This document shows positions 11,581 through 24,101 of a stretch of 64,000 nucleotides of DNA, piece by piece. Position 1 is the first letter of the stretch. Every line of letters begins with the position of its first letter. Made by a program: the position numbers and the translations under genes. Source of the stretch: Rhynochetos jubatus. Taxonomy: Eukaryota > Chordata > Aves > Eurypygiformes > Rhynochetidae. A model generated the notes under the pieces. It had not been told where the DNA came from and did no database searches. It saw nothing but the letters and a program-made list of their open reading frames with translations. The stretch covers positions 40,615,722 through 40,679,721 of the forward strand of contig CM050654.1 of the NCBI GenBank assembly GCA_027574665.1, written 5' to 3'.

Positions 11581-13528
11581 GCAGTAAATGTTAGCTGTTC
11601 ACTCTGGCAGTAATTTGAACTGACTCTTGCTGTGAAGGTGAGTGACTGCTTGCAAAGAAGCTCCTGACGCTTGGAAGTTGTTCCTGCAGCAAACTGTGAC
11701 AGTATTTGGTATGCATGCGCCCTGCTCTGGGCACGTTATCTTCTGGGGCTGCTGTGCTCCTTCACGATATAACGTGCAGTGTAGGGAATGCAGAAGCATG
11801 ATGATACACTGATGAATCCATGACTTAAGGATAAATGTCACTTGGTTTTGGTTTTTTCTCACAAGTTCAAAACTTGATGTAAAATGTTACATTAAACCTT
11901 CGTGTAGGAAAGCAGAGATCGATGTAGCACTTTGTTGTGGAAGTTTAGGTTCATCTGTAAGCAGGTTTTTAGGGAAATAATCCTTCTCCTCTCCCTTCCC
12001 CTAGAAAAACCAGACATCATCTTCTAAAAACTTTTGAATTCTGGGAAGAAGGGAAAGTGCATGTGGATGAATTGTCTCTATCTGGCATTTCAAGGTATCG
12101 TTTAGAAGTATTTCATGGTACAATTGTGTTCTTCAAAAGTCACAGTATCCATACTCATAAATAATTTGTGCTTCTTCTGCGCTGCCCTCCTTTAGAGCCT
12201 GCTTTGTTAGCAGTGAGTTTGGAATGAAACCTCACTTGATAAACCTGGGCTTAGCAGTTGATTGACGAGCGGCTGGGTTAAGAGCTGTGTCCTCTCTGAA
12301 GCAGCCTTCCTCCATCCGTTGGCTCTTTGGGAAAGCCGTCTCCATGGTGCCAGCCATGCGTCTCAAACCAGGCGCTGCAGATACCTCCTTCGTACTTCTC
12401 CCTGTAGCTGGCCTCTATTCCCGGGCTTCCACAGCCTGTTCCAGGAGGCAGCCTAAAGGTTTGGCATGTCTCGATGCTCAGCAGGGTGCAAAGAAGGTGC
12501 CCCAGGCTGCTCTGGACCTAGAAGAACGTGCTGTGTTAGCATGTGTCCAGGATAACAGACCTCACCATGGTCACCCAAACACCTCCTGGGCTTCACTGAT
12601 GAAGCTGGACAGTGTCTGTATTGGAGGAGATGAGTGATACTATCACGTGTTCTATTTTATGTGTGGATATTTAGACAGCAGATGACTCATCTGCATTTTT
12701 TCTGTACGGTGCAGGAAGCTTTTTCTGGCATTAAATTGTCTCAATTTGGAATTTTTCGTTTTACAAACAAAACCTTTTACTGCAAAAGAAATATTAGGGG
12801 AAAGTTTTCTTAAATCAGGTTGCATGTACAGAATGATGGCTGGGTACCCAGCTGTAGTTTAACTACTACTGGGGGTAGTACTGTTCAGATACAGGAAAAT
12901 AGTTGTGTAGGGCTTGTAAGTGTTAGAAAGTTGCTGTTGCCTGTTTTAGGGAAACATGGAGGGGAATGAATGTCCAGCTTTAGAACTTGAACTGCAAACT
13001 ACTGAGGAAGCAGGATGGAAGTTCTCTAGCCTGCACTAGTATTTGTTGCCCAGGACATGTATTTGTGTTAGTCTCTTGAAGAGACTCTGCAAGACTGCAG
13101 TTCACTTGCTGTTACAAGTTTTTGACGTTCCCACTAGAGGATGAAGTAGGTTCTGGTGTAAATTCATGGGTAAAGGAGGCTTGGCTTTCCGTGTCGGTCA
13201 GCTTGCTTGGGATCTTTGCAGAGATCCCTTCATGTGCATCTCCGTGAATGCTGTCATGGCAGAAAACATGCCAGTGGGCTGTGTTCCGGCTTGCTGAGGA
13301 ACACAGAATCGTGATGGGTGCCACGCAGTACCCTGTGTGCATTGCCTTCTTGCCACTGTGTGTACCTGTGTCGTGGGGCTGCAACACAGCCCCCTGAGCC
13401 CCCTCCCTGCTTTTATCCAGCAAAGCCTGGATGCAAACCTGGCAAGGCGGCATTGTGGTCGATCAGTAACTTCACCTGTGAACACCTCAAGTCATAAAGT
13501 CTTGTCATTCCCTGATACATTTAGATCC

Positions 13529-13806
13529 TGATGAGTGACAGGACAAGGGGTAATGGGTTTAAATTGAAAGCAGGGAGATTTAGGTTAGATATCAGGAAGA
13601 AATTCTTCCCAGTGAGGATGGTGAGGCACTGGGACAGGTTGCCCAGAGAAGCTGTGGGTGCCCCATCCCTGGCAGTGCCCAAGGCCAGGCTGGATGAGGC
13701 TTGGAGCAACCTGGGCTATGGAAGGTGTCCCTGCCCATGGCAGGGGGTGGGACTGGGAGGGCTTTTAAGGTCCCTTCCAACCCAAACCCTTCCATGATTC
13801 TATGAC
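13529..13806 (+). mobile_element. CR1 LINE, 5'-truncated copy (sense)
   Basis: This CR1 3' fragment begins at 'gagtgacaggacaaggggta' and continues through 'aggttgcccagagaagctgt', 'ggaaggtgtccctgcccatg' and 'cccttccaacccaaaccctt' to a 'catgattctatga' tail. At about 278 bp it has no coding capacity. Open frames of 62-88 codons across it on both strands are spurious. It uses 'agtgcccaaggcc', like the copy at 49420-49754 and unlike those at 8427 and 28719. Confidence 0.95.
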
Positions 13807-16800
13807 TTCTCAGTTACCAGTAGTGTGCTCAATACTGTGTAACACACGAGTAAGAATTGGTCATAAGGATTCAACAGTTTGGAAAGGAAGGCGATACGGC
13901 GTGTCTGGAAGAGGTGTTTTTAAACCCAGAGAAGCTTTGTGCCAGAACCTTTCTGAAAGGAAAGGCGTGGCAGCAGCTTTTCTTTACCTGGTGTGTCTGA
14001 TTCTTAACCATAGCCATCTGTCTAATTAAAAAAGCTGAAAGTAGTTACTTGGTGGTGTGCTGCGGTCCCTTGCTAAGCGGGGAACGTGTACCACTGGATG
14101 AATGACTGAGTGCTGACTTGTTGGAAATGCGGCTTTCGTTGAGGTGAAGGATACCCAAACTGGTTTCTCTTGTTTCCATAAGGAATAAGGAGGGATTTTA
14201 CTGTTTCGGAGTTTGTTTGTTTTCCTTTGGCAGGAAAACTTTGAATGTGCTAATGTAGTAATCTTTATGCATTCACCTTCTGGGTTTTATTAAATACTGT
14301 ACGAAAATTCCTTGGGATCACTTATTTACCTAGAGCTGTCTTTTTAGGATGCTCCAATGAATACTGCTGAATGGCATGTCCGTGCTCTTGTGTACTGCTA
14401 CAGCAAGTACTTCTTCAGGCCACACGGACAAGAATAGGTGTTGGTTTGATTAGGAAGCTCTTACTTGACAAGAGGCTTGTTGCCCTTGTCTGCATGTTGC
14501 TGACTGGTTAACTTGGCATTTCCTTGTCAATCTGTCGCACAACTGTAATCTCAGATTTGGCCCATGTGAAATTTCTTCTGGCTGTCATCCTAACCTGTGA
14601 GGGAGGTGCTCCAAACAGGCACAGTTCTTAAGGCTTTGGCGTAACAGCACATCAGCCCGTTGTTGGTTTTTTTCTGTGGTAGTATTAAGATGATGGAACA
14701 AGTAAACTGGGAGAGCTTAATCCCAACCAACGCATGATTCATTGAGCTAATTTAAGTTTCCCTATATAAACTTACTAGGCTTTAAAGGGAGAAGAGGGCT
14801 TCTTCCTTCCCTGTTATCTCTCCTTCCCATAGTTACTTGATTTTCCTGGCCCAGAAACTAATGTTGTACTAATACTTTAAGGAAAGGTCTTAAGCATCTT
14901 GGCCTTCTTTAACGTTTGCCAGTACACTATTCATCAGTAGGAGATAGCAATTCCGTGTTCCACGCATGGGATCATTGCTGGGGATGGGAGTGAAGAAGGA
15001 AAAAAAGCTGGCGGTTGCTTTCTGCTTTTGTCAGTGCTGTTGCTCGCTCATGGAGAGCAGAGCCATGTCTCAAAAGGAAATGGGAAGAGAAAAGCTCTGA
15101 CACGAAGCTTAAGGAGACAGGTCTCCAGTTTTCAGCCGAGTGCTCAGGTGACTGTGTAAGAAGCATGCTGGCTTGGAAATGTGTAGCTTGCCTCGTTTCC
15201 CTGTCACAAGTCCACCTCTGCTGTGCTGTGTAGGGTCTTCATTAATGATCAGCCAGTTACTGGGAGAAGAGATGGCAACAGATATTCAGTTGTGGGCCTC
15301 AGAGGTGTGACTGCGGCGTATTTAGGCGTACTCCAACGAGCTTGGGTACAAAAAGCAGTAAACCAGCAGCAGAACAGGCTTCAACATGCTCTAGCCACTC
15401 TCACAGGCGCTTTTGCTGCTGCCTTTTTATTGCTATTTGTACCCGTGCTAGGGAGATTAAAACTAGGTCATGTCTGTCTGTCTGCAGTTACACCCTTGTG
15501 TTAGCAGTGTGGGCATACCTGAAGTTGGATTTCCTCTACCCAACGAGTCCTCCCTCTTCTTCCGCACCCCACCCGGAGAAGGGAGGGTACACGGAGATCC
15601 AGGCTGTTGGAGCAGGGGAAAATGCTTCTGGCTGCTTTGTCTAGTAACACAAGGAGTTTATTTCTGGGATTCTTCCTGAGTTTAGCAAGTAGAAGAAATA
15701 GCACTTTCCTGGTTTTAGGAAACTGGAATTTTAACATGGATGCATATGTTCATAAAATATTTAATTACAAGTTGTCCATTATGCCATTATCTCAGCACAG
15801 GTAAACCCGTCTGAGAGCCTAAGCTGCCCTGTTTTATATGGTCAGGATCATTACAGCCCTGCGTGGACTTCTTGGAAGGCCCTGAGTGGAAGCCCCAGGC
15901 CTAAGAACGTGTTTCTCATGCCCACGCCTATAATCCACGGTCATTCTAGGCTTAGGCTGATTATGTCCTAAAAGGAAAAAAACATTTTTAGGCAAAAAGA
16001 ACTTAAGTTTTACTGAAGTCCATTCATATTCACAGTGGCAAATATCCAGACATCCTTTTTGCCTACTTCCTTTCCCATCCTCCAGTCTGCACAGGGTTTT
16101 TTTTTTCCCTTAAAGAAAATAAACTTCCAGATTCAACCAGCATTTCTATGGCTGTAAATCTCAAAATGAGAGAATAGGAAGGGAAGACCTTCAAGTAGAA
16201 ATCATAACCTAAAGCCTAACTCTGTCCTGTTTGGGGCATTCATTCTTTATTTGGATCTTCCTTTAAAAATATACTTTTTTTTTTTTTCTGCTAAAGCTAC
16301 GTCACAGAGGAAATGTCTGAGCAGAGGTAGCTTATACCTGTATGGTTTTTTGGGTGTAATTCAGTATAACCGTAAGATATGTTTTAAACAGAGATGATAG
16401 TTGAAAATGTATAGGTCTTTCAGGAATGCGCAGTTCACGTTGTCATGATTTTTCAATTTACCATGATTCGAACTTTATTTTAGGTAATACAAGCCAGACG
16501 GGTTATTGTTAGTTTTGTACGCTAATTTAGGATTTTTTTAATGATTTGTATTAATATTAATGAGGCAGTAGGTATTATATAATAATGATTAAGGATGTTT
16601 GGTGCTTTATGTTGGGATTGTTTTTTAATTCCATTGTTTTTCAGTATTAGTTGTGGCTCAGGTGTTACAGATATTTGATTATTTTGTATTTCACTAGGAA
16701 GAAGGTTGCTCGAAAAAAGGGTTTCTGTCGTGCTTTGCAAGAAAGAAGAGTCGTTTATACAAATGCAATAAATAAATAAATAACTCTAGAAAAATGTGTG

Positions 16801-17743
16801 CAAGTACAATACTGCAGGAAACATGAGACAGCATAAAAACAGCCGCCTTTGCAGAAAGATTTGATCAAGTATGCTTCCTCTCTGGAAGTCAAATTCAGAT
16901 TAATAATCGTGACAGTTGTCAACTTCTAAATATGATCAATTTTACAAACTCAATTACAATTTATTTTCTTGGTAGATCATAATTTCAGATAAATTTCACT
17001 AAAAGGCAGGTCTGAGCTGTAGAGACAAAGGCAATTAAATTCTACATTAATTTGTTTACCAGTGTCACATGGAATAAATCGCCTGTAAGTTTTCATAAAT
17101 CGTATAGATGTGCCAGTAGAGGAATAATTTTGTAGGATATTGGAATGGGGAAATCTCAATTCTTTTCTGTAGTCACGTGTTTAATTAAACATTATGTAAA
17201 TGATACTTTATATGACAAAAATCATATAAAACAGTGCTAATGTTCAAATTCATATTGGCCAAATGATATTGGGATGCCAGGGCTGGCTTTTACATACAAA
17301 CGCAAAAATGGGTTGAGGGAAGCAGAGGCAGAGTAGCTCTATGAGCAGAAGCTCACGATCAGCACTTGCTTATTCCCTGTCCTCGGGAACTTCTCGTGAG
17401 CAGGAATTAGCTTGAAAAGATCAGTTTTGAATTCCTTTGGTTTTAAAAATAACCTTTAAAATGCGAGCAAATGCAGTGCAGAGTTTCCAGGAATACAAAC
17501 AGAATCCTTCCTTCTGCCTCAAACCTCACTGGATGGAAAAGCAATAGCAGAAGAAAATATTGTAACGGTTTTGGGGTGTTTTTTCTTCAGGGCACTGCAG
17601 GCAACATGAAAATTAAGACAAACATCTCAATTTTATACCATTTGGAAAATCTATAAGTAGAAATAGCAGCTTAATTTCCTCAGCAGTTAATACTATACTT
17701 TTCTAGATTTCATTATTTTTTTAACTGATGCTTTTAAAATAGA
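13807..17743. other. Non-coding sequence, mostly unique
   Basis: No gene is supported. The frames at 15015-15804 (up to 100 codons) overlap one another in several phases and show no domain. The region includes an (ataa)n microsatellite at 16767-16783 and very AT-rich segments around 16500-16780 and 16900-17250. Confidence 0.6.
16767..16783. repeat. (ATAA)n microsatellite
   Basis: About four tandem tetranucleotide units, 'aataaataaataaata'. Simple sequence. Confidence 0.8.
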
Positions 17744-17905
17744 TGATTGTAGAATATCCTCAGTTGGAAGGGACACATGAGGATCGAGTCCAACTCCTGC
17801 CTCCACCAGGGCAACCCAAAAGTCCAACCATGTATCTAAGAGCATTACCCAAATGCGACTTGGGGCTGGGACCACTTCCCTGGATAGCTTGTTCCAGGGC
17901 TTGAC
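17744..17905 (-). mobile_element. CR1 LINE fragment (antisense), older subfamily
   Basis: Read on the minus strand this is the 3' end of a CR1 element from a different subfamily than the 'cccatccctggg' copies. Plus-strand landmarks in order are 'cagttggaagggacacatga', 'gagtccaactcctgcctcca', 'aaccatgtatctaagagcat' and 'accacttccctggatagctt', then 'gttccagggcttgac'. The 5' side is truncated and several substitutions suggest it is old. No coding capacity remains. Confidence 0.85.
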
Positions 17906-18384
17906 TGGAGCAGAGGTGTTAGTTGGTAGCGTTGACCATAATACCTTGCTTGTAAGTGTTTCTTATGCTTAACTCAGTAATCTTTTGCATTCTCTACTGT
18001 ATTTTTGTCTGAAATGAGAAGCAACCTCCATGTTTTTCATCATTTCTAATAGGTTTCTCTTTGTTACCTGAAAAAACACAGATAAAGGTTTGTCCCTAGT
18101 GTTAGCTCTGAGAGCCAAACGTGCTCGCTTTGTTCTTTTTTATTATTATTTTTATTTTTAAACACAAATACAAGACAGCAACAGTGATTAAAGTCTGGTT
18201 TATGGATTTTCTTCCAGTTCCATCCTGATATGCTTAGGCTGTTATCCTTTGCTGTAATTATTTTATTTTATGATACCTTCAGAGTGCCTATTTTTTTCTT
18301 TCTTTTATAGATTTTTTTTTTAACTGTTTCAAAGCCACATCTATTGGTGCATCCCATAGTGCCTTACCAGTCAAAGAAAAAATA

Positions 18385-18497
18385 TGTCATTTGGCAAATG
18401 GTAGCTGAGAGAGGTTAAATAACTTGCTGAAGTCAGTGTCAGAGTCGGGATTAGAACTCTGTTCCTGCTGTAATCTCTGAACACTAGATTATGTTGT
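18385..18497 (-). mobile_element. MIR-like SINE relic (antisense)
   Basis: Read on the plus strand this matches the reverse complement of a MIR/CORE-SINE body by eye: 'agagaggttaaataacttgc', then 'gtcagagtcgggattagaac', then 'ctctgaacactagattatg', which corresponds to the tRNA-derived head (box-A-like 'ctagtg') on the minus strand. MIR elements were active before the bird-mammal split, so the divergence fits. The usual 'ggtcacacagc' segment is partly deleted. Confidence is limited because no alignment could be run. Confidence 0.65.
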
Positions 18498-19552
18498 TAT
18501 TTCTGTCCTGAATTATAGTCTAATAAAAGAGATTTTAGAAGGTACTGTGGTACGTGTGTCCGCTTGCTGTTATTCATATCTAATTTAATCTTTGAAGAGC
18601 AGGATTTATCGCCCATGTTGATATTCTGATACTGATATGCACATGGAGTATAACCAGGCTACTGTCTTTGTAAGGTGTTAGTTCATGGATCAGAACCGGA
18701 AGGTAAAGCGGCAAGAATGTTGTGTGGCTCTGATAAACACTTTGAACTTTATTAGCAGTAGGAAGGCTCTGTCCGTGCTACAGTCATGTAAGAGATTCAT
18801 ACTGTGTAGTTGTAGTCATTTGGGACGTCAGAAGTAAGAAACAGGATCTCGTATGTTAATTGAGTGTGAATTTTGAAGTGGGTTTAGGAGGTAGCAGGAT
18901 TACGGTTTGCGGGTTTATGGTATGTTGCATTCATGGATGAAATGGTGAACTTAACATGTGAAATCTCCCTTGTCAGAGCTGAAAGGACAAACATGAGTTG
19001 GCCTAGTAAAGGTGAGGGTGAGTGTTTGTTGCCATTCTTTAAGTGGAACCATGTACCTGGACTCAACACCGTTTTAAAGGCAGATGTTAGGCAAGTACGT
19101 GCACCGCGATTATGCACATCACTGTATTCATGAGAGGGACTAACAGCAACAAAGTCGTAAGGCTAACTTTTGCTTCTCTGTCATTTTTGTGCTACAAATA
19201 GAGTGAGAAGGACAATTCCGGAGATCTTTTGATGAATAGCATCTAAATGTAAGGAAGAGACTTTCAAAGCAGAATACGTTTTGCATGGCTGTCACTGTGC
19301 TGTCTGAATAATATCAGATACCAACACAGTTTGAAAAAAAATGAGTCTCAAAATAAGATAATTTGGCATCTTTGGAAATTAATGCTTTAATGAATACTGC
19401 TTTATTTTGTGCTTAGGATACTGAATTAAACTGCTGGGGTTTATTTTAATGTCTCTTAAGTACTGGTCTTCACTGAGTATTGTGTACCAACAACTACACC
19501 TTGGTTAAAAAGACAAAAATATGAACTCCACAGTAACAAAATACAGGCTGTC

Positions 19553-19583
19553 CAAAAAAAACCCAAAACCAACCCAACCCAAA
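19553..19583. repeat. A-run plus (CCCAA)-like tract
   Basis: Seven or more A bases are followed by 'cccaaaaccaacccaaccc'. It is similar to the tracts at 5041, 23898 and 32911. Confidence 0.75.
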
Positions 19584-19756
19584 TGTGTGTTCTTTCCATC
19601 TTGTTTTACTTTTTCAATGGTTAGAGAATTGCTCATTTTTTGAATGGGCTTTGAGTTTGTCAGAAGAGCGAATGGCCGTCAGATGAAGAACTTTAGTCTC
19701 CACAGGTTTGTCTGCCTGCCTTTGAGAGCTGTACTAATTGTTACCTTATGGCAGAT

Positions 19757-19798
19757 AATAAAACACATCTGTTCTTTAAAAAGAAAAAAAAAAAAAAA
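19757..19798 (+). other. AATAAA signal followed by a 15-A tract
   Basis: AATAAA at 19757-19762 is followed 20 bases later by an uninterrupted A15 run (19784-19798). This spacing is typical of a polyadenylated transcript end copied into DNA. I could not identify a parent transcript upstream, nor a target-site duplication, so it may simply be a chance A-run. Confidence 0.35.
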
Positions 19799-20014
19799 GA
19801 GGAACCTTTCTGCTCTTTCTTCTTCAGAGTCAACTCATCCTTTACAAATACCTTTCGTTATTTGGTGTGTCCCCTGAATGTACGGGATCTGTGCCTCCCT
19901 AGACGGCAATGGATCCCTGTCACACCTCCCTGGCTTTTCTAGGAATTAGCGGAGCCTTCAGTCATCCTTTGGAGAGGGACACAAGTTCTTTTTCTTGGTC
20001 AGTGAAAGGCACTG

Positions 20015-20132
20015 CCGTGCAATCGGCAGCAATGGGAACGTATGTTGGGCCGCACGCAGCTTTGGGTCGTGGTCCTTTCCGCCGTGCCAGCGGGCACGAG
20101 CAGGGAGGGGAGCGGTGTGTGAGAGATAACGA
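20015..20132. other. Local CpG-rich patch
   Basis: I count 12 CpG dinucleotides in about 118 bases, against near absence in most of the surrounding kilobases. It is too short to be a standard CpG island. It could be a small regulatory element, a recently inserted segment, or an exon remnant. Confidence 0.5.
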
Positions 20133-20358
20133 TGCAAATTCCCTCTGAACATTTTCTTCCATGTTGCTGCAACCCTCAAGCTTGGCTGGATCTTCCAGAA
20201 GGAAGAGCTGGGGTGTCGGGGGTTTTTTCTAGCCTTTTTCAGTGCGTCATTAATAGACATCAGAGCCCTGTGACCACTTTCTCGTGTTTGTGCGGCTCAT
20301 TGAAAAAAGGAGGTGTGTTTGGAGCAGTCTGGCTAAACAAAATTAGTGTGGGAAAAGG

Positions 20359-20536
20359 TTGTCTGGTTGTTAAAGACGTGTTGGGATGCCAGGGGAGCAT
20401 ATGGTCTGTGGTGAAAGGTCCGGGGCTCAAATGGCTGAGCCGTATTCTCGGTGCTGTCACTTACTTCCTCTGTGCTGTTGTATTGATCACACCCTTCTGC
20501 ATCTGTGCTTAAAAAAGGGACGGATGGTAGCCCTGC
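20359..20536 (+). mobile_element. MIR-like SINE relic (sense)
   Basis: By eye the order of blocks follows MIR: 'gtctggttgttaaag' (head), 'gtattctcggtgctgtcact' (the 'cccggctctgccactta' position), 'tacttcctctgtg', then 'cttctgcatctgtgcttaaa' and 'gggacggatggtagccctg' (the 'catctgtaaaatggggataataatacc' position). The 126-codon open frame at 20132-20512 overlaps this relic and is probably spurious. Similarity is distributed and imperfect. Confidence 0.5.
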
Positions 20537-23500
20537 GGCACTCTTAATATAATCTTAAATTTATTCATGTTGGTAGAGGGCTCAGGATTACAGTAATTGA
20601 ATACACGAAGAAGCTGAAAATAAAGATTCCTGACAAGGTTTATGGTGGTATAATTTCCAAGTTGTTTAGTGAAATTTCAGCCATGTAAATTATGTCTGAC
20701 TCATGCTCGCAGTATTCAAAGTCAGCTTTTAAAATACACTTCTCCAAGTTTTCCATGTTGCGTACGAACTGTTGAGGCAAAGAGGAGAACATACAAGTAA
20801 TAAACAGAAGATTAGTAGGCTCTGAGCATTCTTGGCACTTGTGTAATTCCAATATAAATTTGCATTCCTTTATTTTGTTTTGCTTTTAAGTGGCCTTTCT
20901 GTGATATCTTTATTTTTTCAATTTATAATGAGGGCAGAAATGACTGCTGTCAAAGCTAAAATGTGCCAGAAAGGGTAGAAGCTGATCACTTCTGAACTTG
21001 CATAATGATTTTCTGTCACATACTGTGTGTATTGCAGACGCTCATCACTGCAAATCCTGAAAATGTCACAGTAAAAAATTCATGTTTGATTATGTAATTA
21101 GTCCTAACGTAATTTGTTTGGGGTGAGGGGTTTTTCTTTTAGATTAAAGGAAGATAAGGTTCAGTAATCTGTGCAGTACCTTGTGTTGAGAAGAACAGTT
21201 CAGATTTCTTCTCCAGCTCTGGATCATGCTGCAAGTAATAAATTGCCTGAATGTTGGTGTGCAGCAGGTCCCTGTCAGGTATTTGGGGAGGACTGGTAGC
21301 ACAGACCTGCGTACCAGGTATGCTGGGAAGATCTGAGCGAAGGAAGGAGATATTTCACTGCTGTTAGCAAAGGAAAGGGAACGTGCCTCACATCTCTGAA
21401 AACTCAGCTTGCTTCCCCTAGCCCACCCCCGGAATTGTGTGCCGGCGGGCCCCGGGACAGGTGGCCTCTGAATCTGGTAATTGCAGCCCGGCACAGCATG
21501 TGCAAAACGCTTCCTGCCTTATGGCCTGGTGTGCAGGAGCCCTTTGGTGCTCTCCTGTCAGAAGCCACAGCAACAGATGTGCTCAGAAAAGGCAAGAGCT
21601 TGCGTTTCATTCAGTTCAGTTCCACGTTTTCACAGGACCATATGGTTTGTATAGATGTTTTGTATACATCTTCTCTAGCAGATGATTAGAAGTTAAGGAT
21701 TAAATGAAGGATTAAATGCAGAATCGAGTTTCCACTCGAATCTATGATCTATTACCAAAAACATGATCGAGTCCTCAAAGCCACTGATCTGCCTGGACAT
21801 CTTTGTGTTTGAGAATATAGAAGGAAATGTCCATTTAAGCATATTTTAATACTATCTTTAAGAAGATTTACTTCTTGCCAACCACTTTGGTTTTTTAACA
21901 TCCACACAGAAAATACTAGCTTTTCTGTTCAGAATTATTGTTGTGTGCAAATTAAAAAGATGCTTTTTCTTGGTAATGAAATACAGAAAGAAGGATGCAG
22001 GTGCCTGGTTGTAAGCAGGTAGTGCTTTTTGATGTCTGTCTCCTGCCTGGCCTCCAGTTGCTGCTCCATGCGGTCTTTGGTTGGTCTTTGTGTGCCAGGC
22101 ACAGCAGCGATGGCGTTGGATGCTTACATTTAAGCTGAATCCCACCCTGAGCAGTTGTCATATGCTTAAAGTTGAGAAGGAATTGTTATCGCAGCTGGGA
22201 TGTCAAATGTGGGTTTTTCCAGCGCCCAAACTCGTTTCTTGACTGCAGGATTCAGGACTTGGTCCAAGATGTCTGTGTTATCATAATATGTTATCAGTTC
22301 AGGGAGTGCTGGTGGGTTTGAAAAACAAAAGTAAAGTATGAATATACGGAAGTTCTCATCTATGAGTTTGTACTCAGACTAGCTGAATTCCGAAAATGGA
22401 ACCTTTTTTCCTGATTTAAGAAACCAAACTCTTGCGGGACAAATATATAGTAGAAAATTTTGGCTGCCCACGCAGCTAAGTAAAACATTTAGTTATTTTT
22501 TGCAGTTGCACTTATCGGTAGTGATAAAACATCATTTAAAATAGCTTTTTTTTCCCTTCCATTTTGAGAAATTGAAATAGGATCCTATTTAGATTGAGTA
22601 TCCTCAGAATTGATTGGCCCTCAGAATTTAGAAAGCGTGTTTGTTTCTTGAATTAAATGATATATGTGTAAGTCAACTTTCCTTAACACCCATCAGTGTC
22701 TTTGTTCAGGCAGCAGTGGTGGGACCAGTGCCATGGAACACCAATTAAAGGCATCCCTCAGGTGGCTGAAATGGACCTCCTCAAGTCTGAAGCCATGTCC
22801 TGGAGGGGACAAAATATATTGTTTGAGTTACTTCTGTGAATTAAATATCCAACCAGTAGGGTAGAATAAAATCAAAGTTACATTCAAGTGGAAATAAAGT
22901 AGAATCTGATGGTTTTCAGATTGTTTTTCGCGGTAGGTTTGCATATGGTAAATGTAGAAATACCACCAATGTGTGCGATGATGGGGTGGCTGGTTGCACA
23001 AGTTGCAGTGATTTGTGGTGTTGAGTTTTTACCTCCTGCTTGTCAAACGTGGAGTAGAGGCTCATTGTTCGGAAGGGGATGGTACGTAGCTATGGTAGCC
23101 AGGTTGCCCAGAGTCAACTGCAGAGAGAGCAGCAAAGGAAGTGCGCGGTCAGTGGCTGCTGCTTATTCTGTGTTGTCTGAAAACTGCATTTCTCAGTGTG
23201 CTTGGACAAAGTAAAATGAGGCATTTTCCAGAACTCACTGATGATTTAATCAAACCTGTTAAGATATACCTTTATATAATGAGTATCCATCCAAGCTCAG
23301 GGCAGAAAGCCTAGTCAGCACTCAGCAGGCCAAGAGAGATTTACCCTACAGATAGCACCTCAGTTCTCCTGCTTAACTCTCGGTTAAAAGTAATTAAAGC
23401 ATTCAATGATAAAAAGAAAAATCTGTAATTAAAATCATAGGGCTGCATCCAGCCATATACAAGGCAGAACCACTTGTGACTTACTGCTGCCTCATACAAA

Positions 23501-24101
23501 ACCACATGAATTTGTGGGACAGAGACTTGGGCGGTGGTTAAGTTTTGACCCATAGTAAGGTGATAAGATAATTTTAGTTCCATAGAAGCTTCATCCTTTT
23601 CTGGATAAAATAAAATTTGAGCCTTCAGGTTTTTATGTGAAGGCAGTTGTGTTTCACAGAATTGAATGCTTTTAACTGTGCTTTAATATCAGAATAAATG
23701 GTATATGATGTAGCTGTGTAAACGTCATTTTCATTTTTATAAATACAAATCAGTGTTTTTCGTGTGTATAGTAATTATGCACTTAATTTCTCTGTATGAT
23801 GACATTCCAAAAGTGGCAATGTTAAAGAATATTGGAATGATCTGATGGAAGATATTTGAGGTATCTAAATATGGTCAGGTGTTGTTGTTCGCATGTGAAA
23901 TAAACCCAAAAACAAATAAAAGAAACCAAAACAAACCCAAAACCCCCACGCCCACCCTTTGACCACCTTTTTTTGTGTTCAAGACCAAAAGGTTAAAACT
24001 GGTAGTATACTCAAATGTGACCTGTGAGGATTTTGTCTAAAGCAAATTTAAGTCTTTTATACTTTCCATTAGATTCTCAGGTCCTTGCTTTCATAATTTC
24101 C
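20537..24101. other. Unique non-coding sequence
   Basis: No gene or repeat family was recognised. A 12-base unit is tandemly doubled at 21695-21718. Short frames (101-116 codons at 22909-23214 and 21144-21494) have no domain. An A/C-rich tract occupies 23898-23958. Confidence 0.6.
23898..23958. repeat. A/C-rich low-complexity tract
   Basis: Repeating 'aaaccc', 'aaaacaaaccc' and 'aaaaccccc' type blocks run for about 60 bases. It lies 144 bases from the antisense CR1 3' end at 24102. Confidence 0.75.

Larger units (their letters stand above)
8759..13528. other. Non-coding sequence between CR1 copies
   Basis: No gene is supported. Open frames reach 121 codons (10668-11033) but lack recognisable domains. 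The stretch holds an A-rich tract (9376-9432), a G/T-rich tract with four G-runs (10390-10425), a perfect hairpin (11559-11580) and a locally GC-richer patch (about 12262-12640) with overlapping 64- and 116-codon frames of unknown meaning. Confidence 0.6.
18498..20358. other. Non-coding sequence with a CpG-rich patch
   Basis: No gene is supported. It contains an A/C tract (19553-19583), an AATAAA plus poly-A pair (19757-19798) and a CpG-rich patch (20015-20132). Frames of up to 100 codons (minus strand, 19958-20260) cross the CpG patch but resemble nothing known. Confidence 0.55.

Noticed and set aside
20132..20512. 126-codon plus-strand frame with a hydrophobic C-terminus
   Set aside because: Its second half overlaps a MIR-like relic, there is no recognisable domain, and the length is expected by chance in this amount of DNA.
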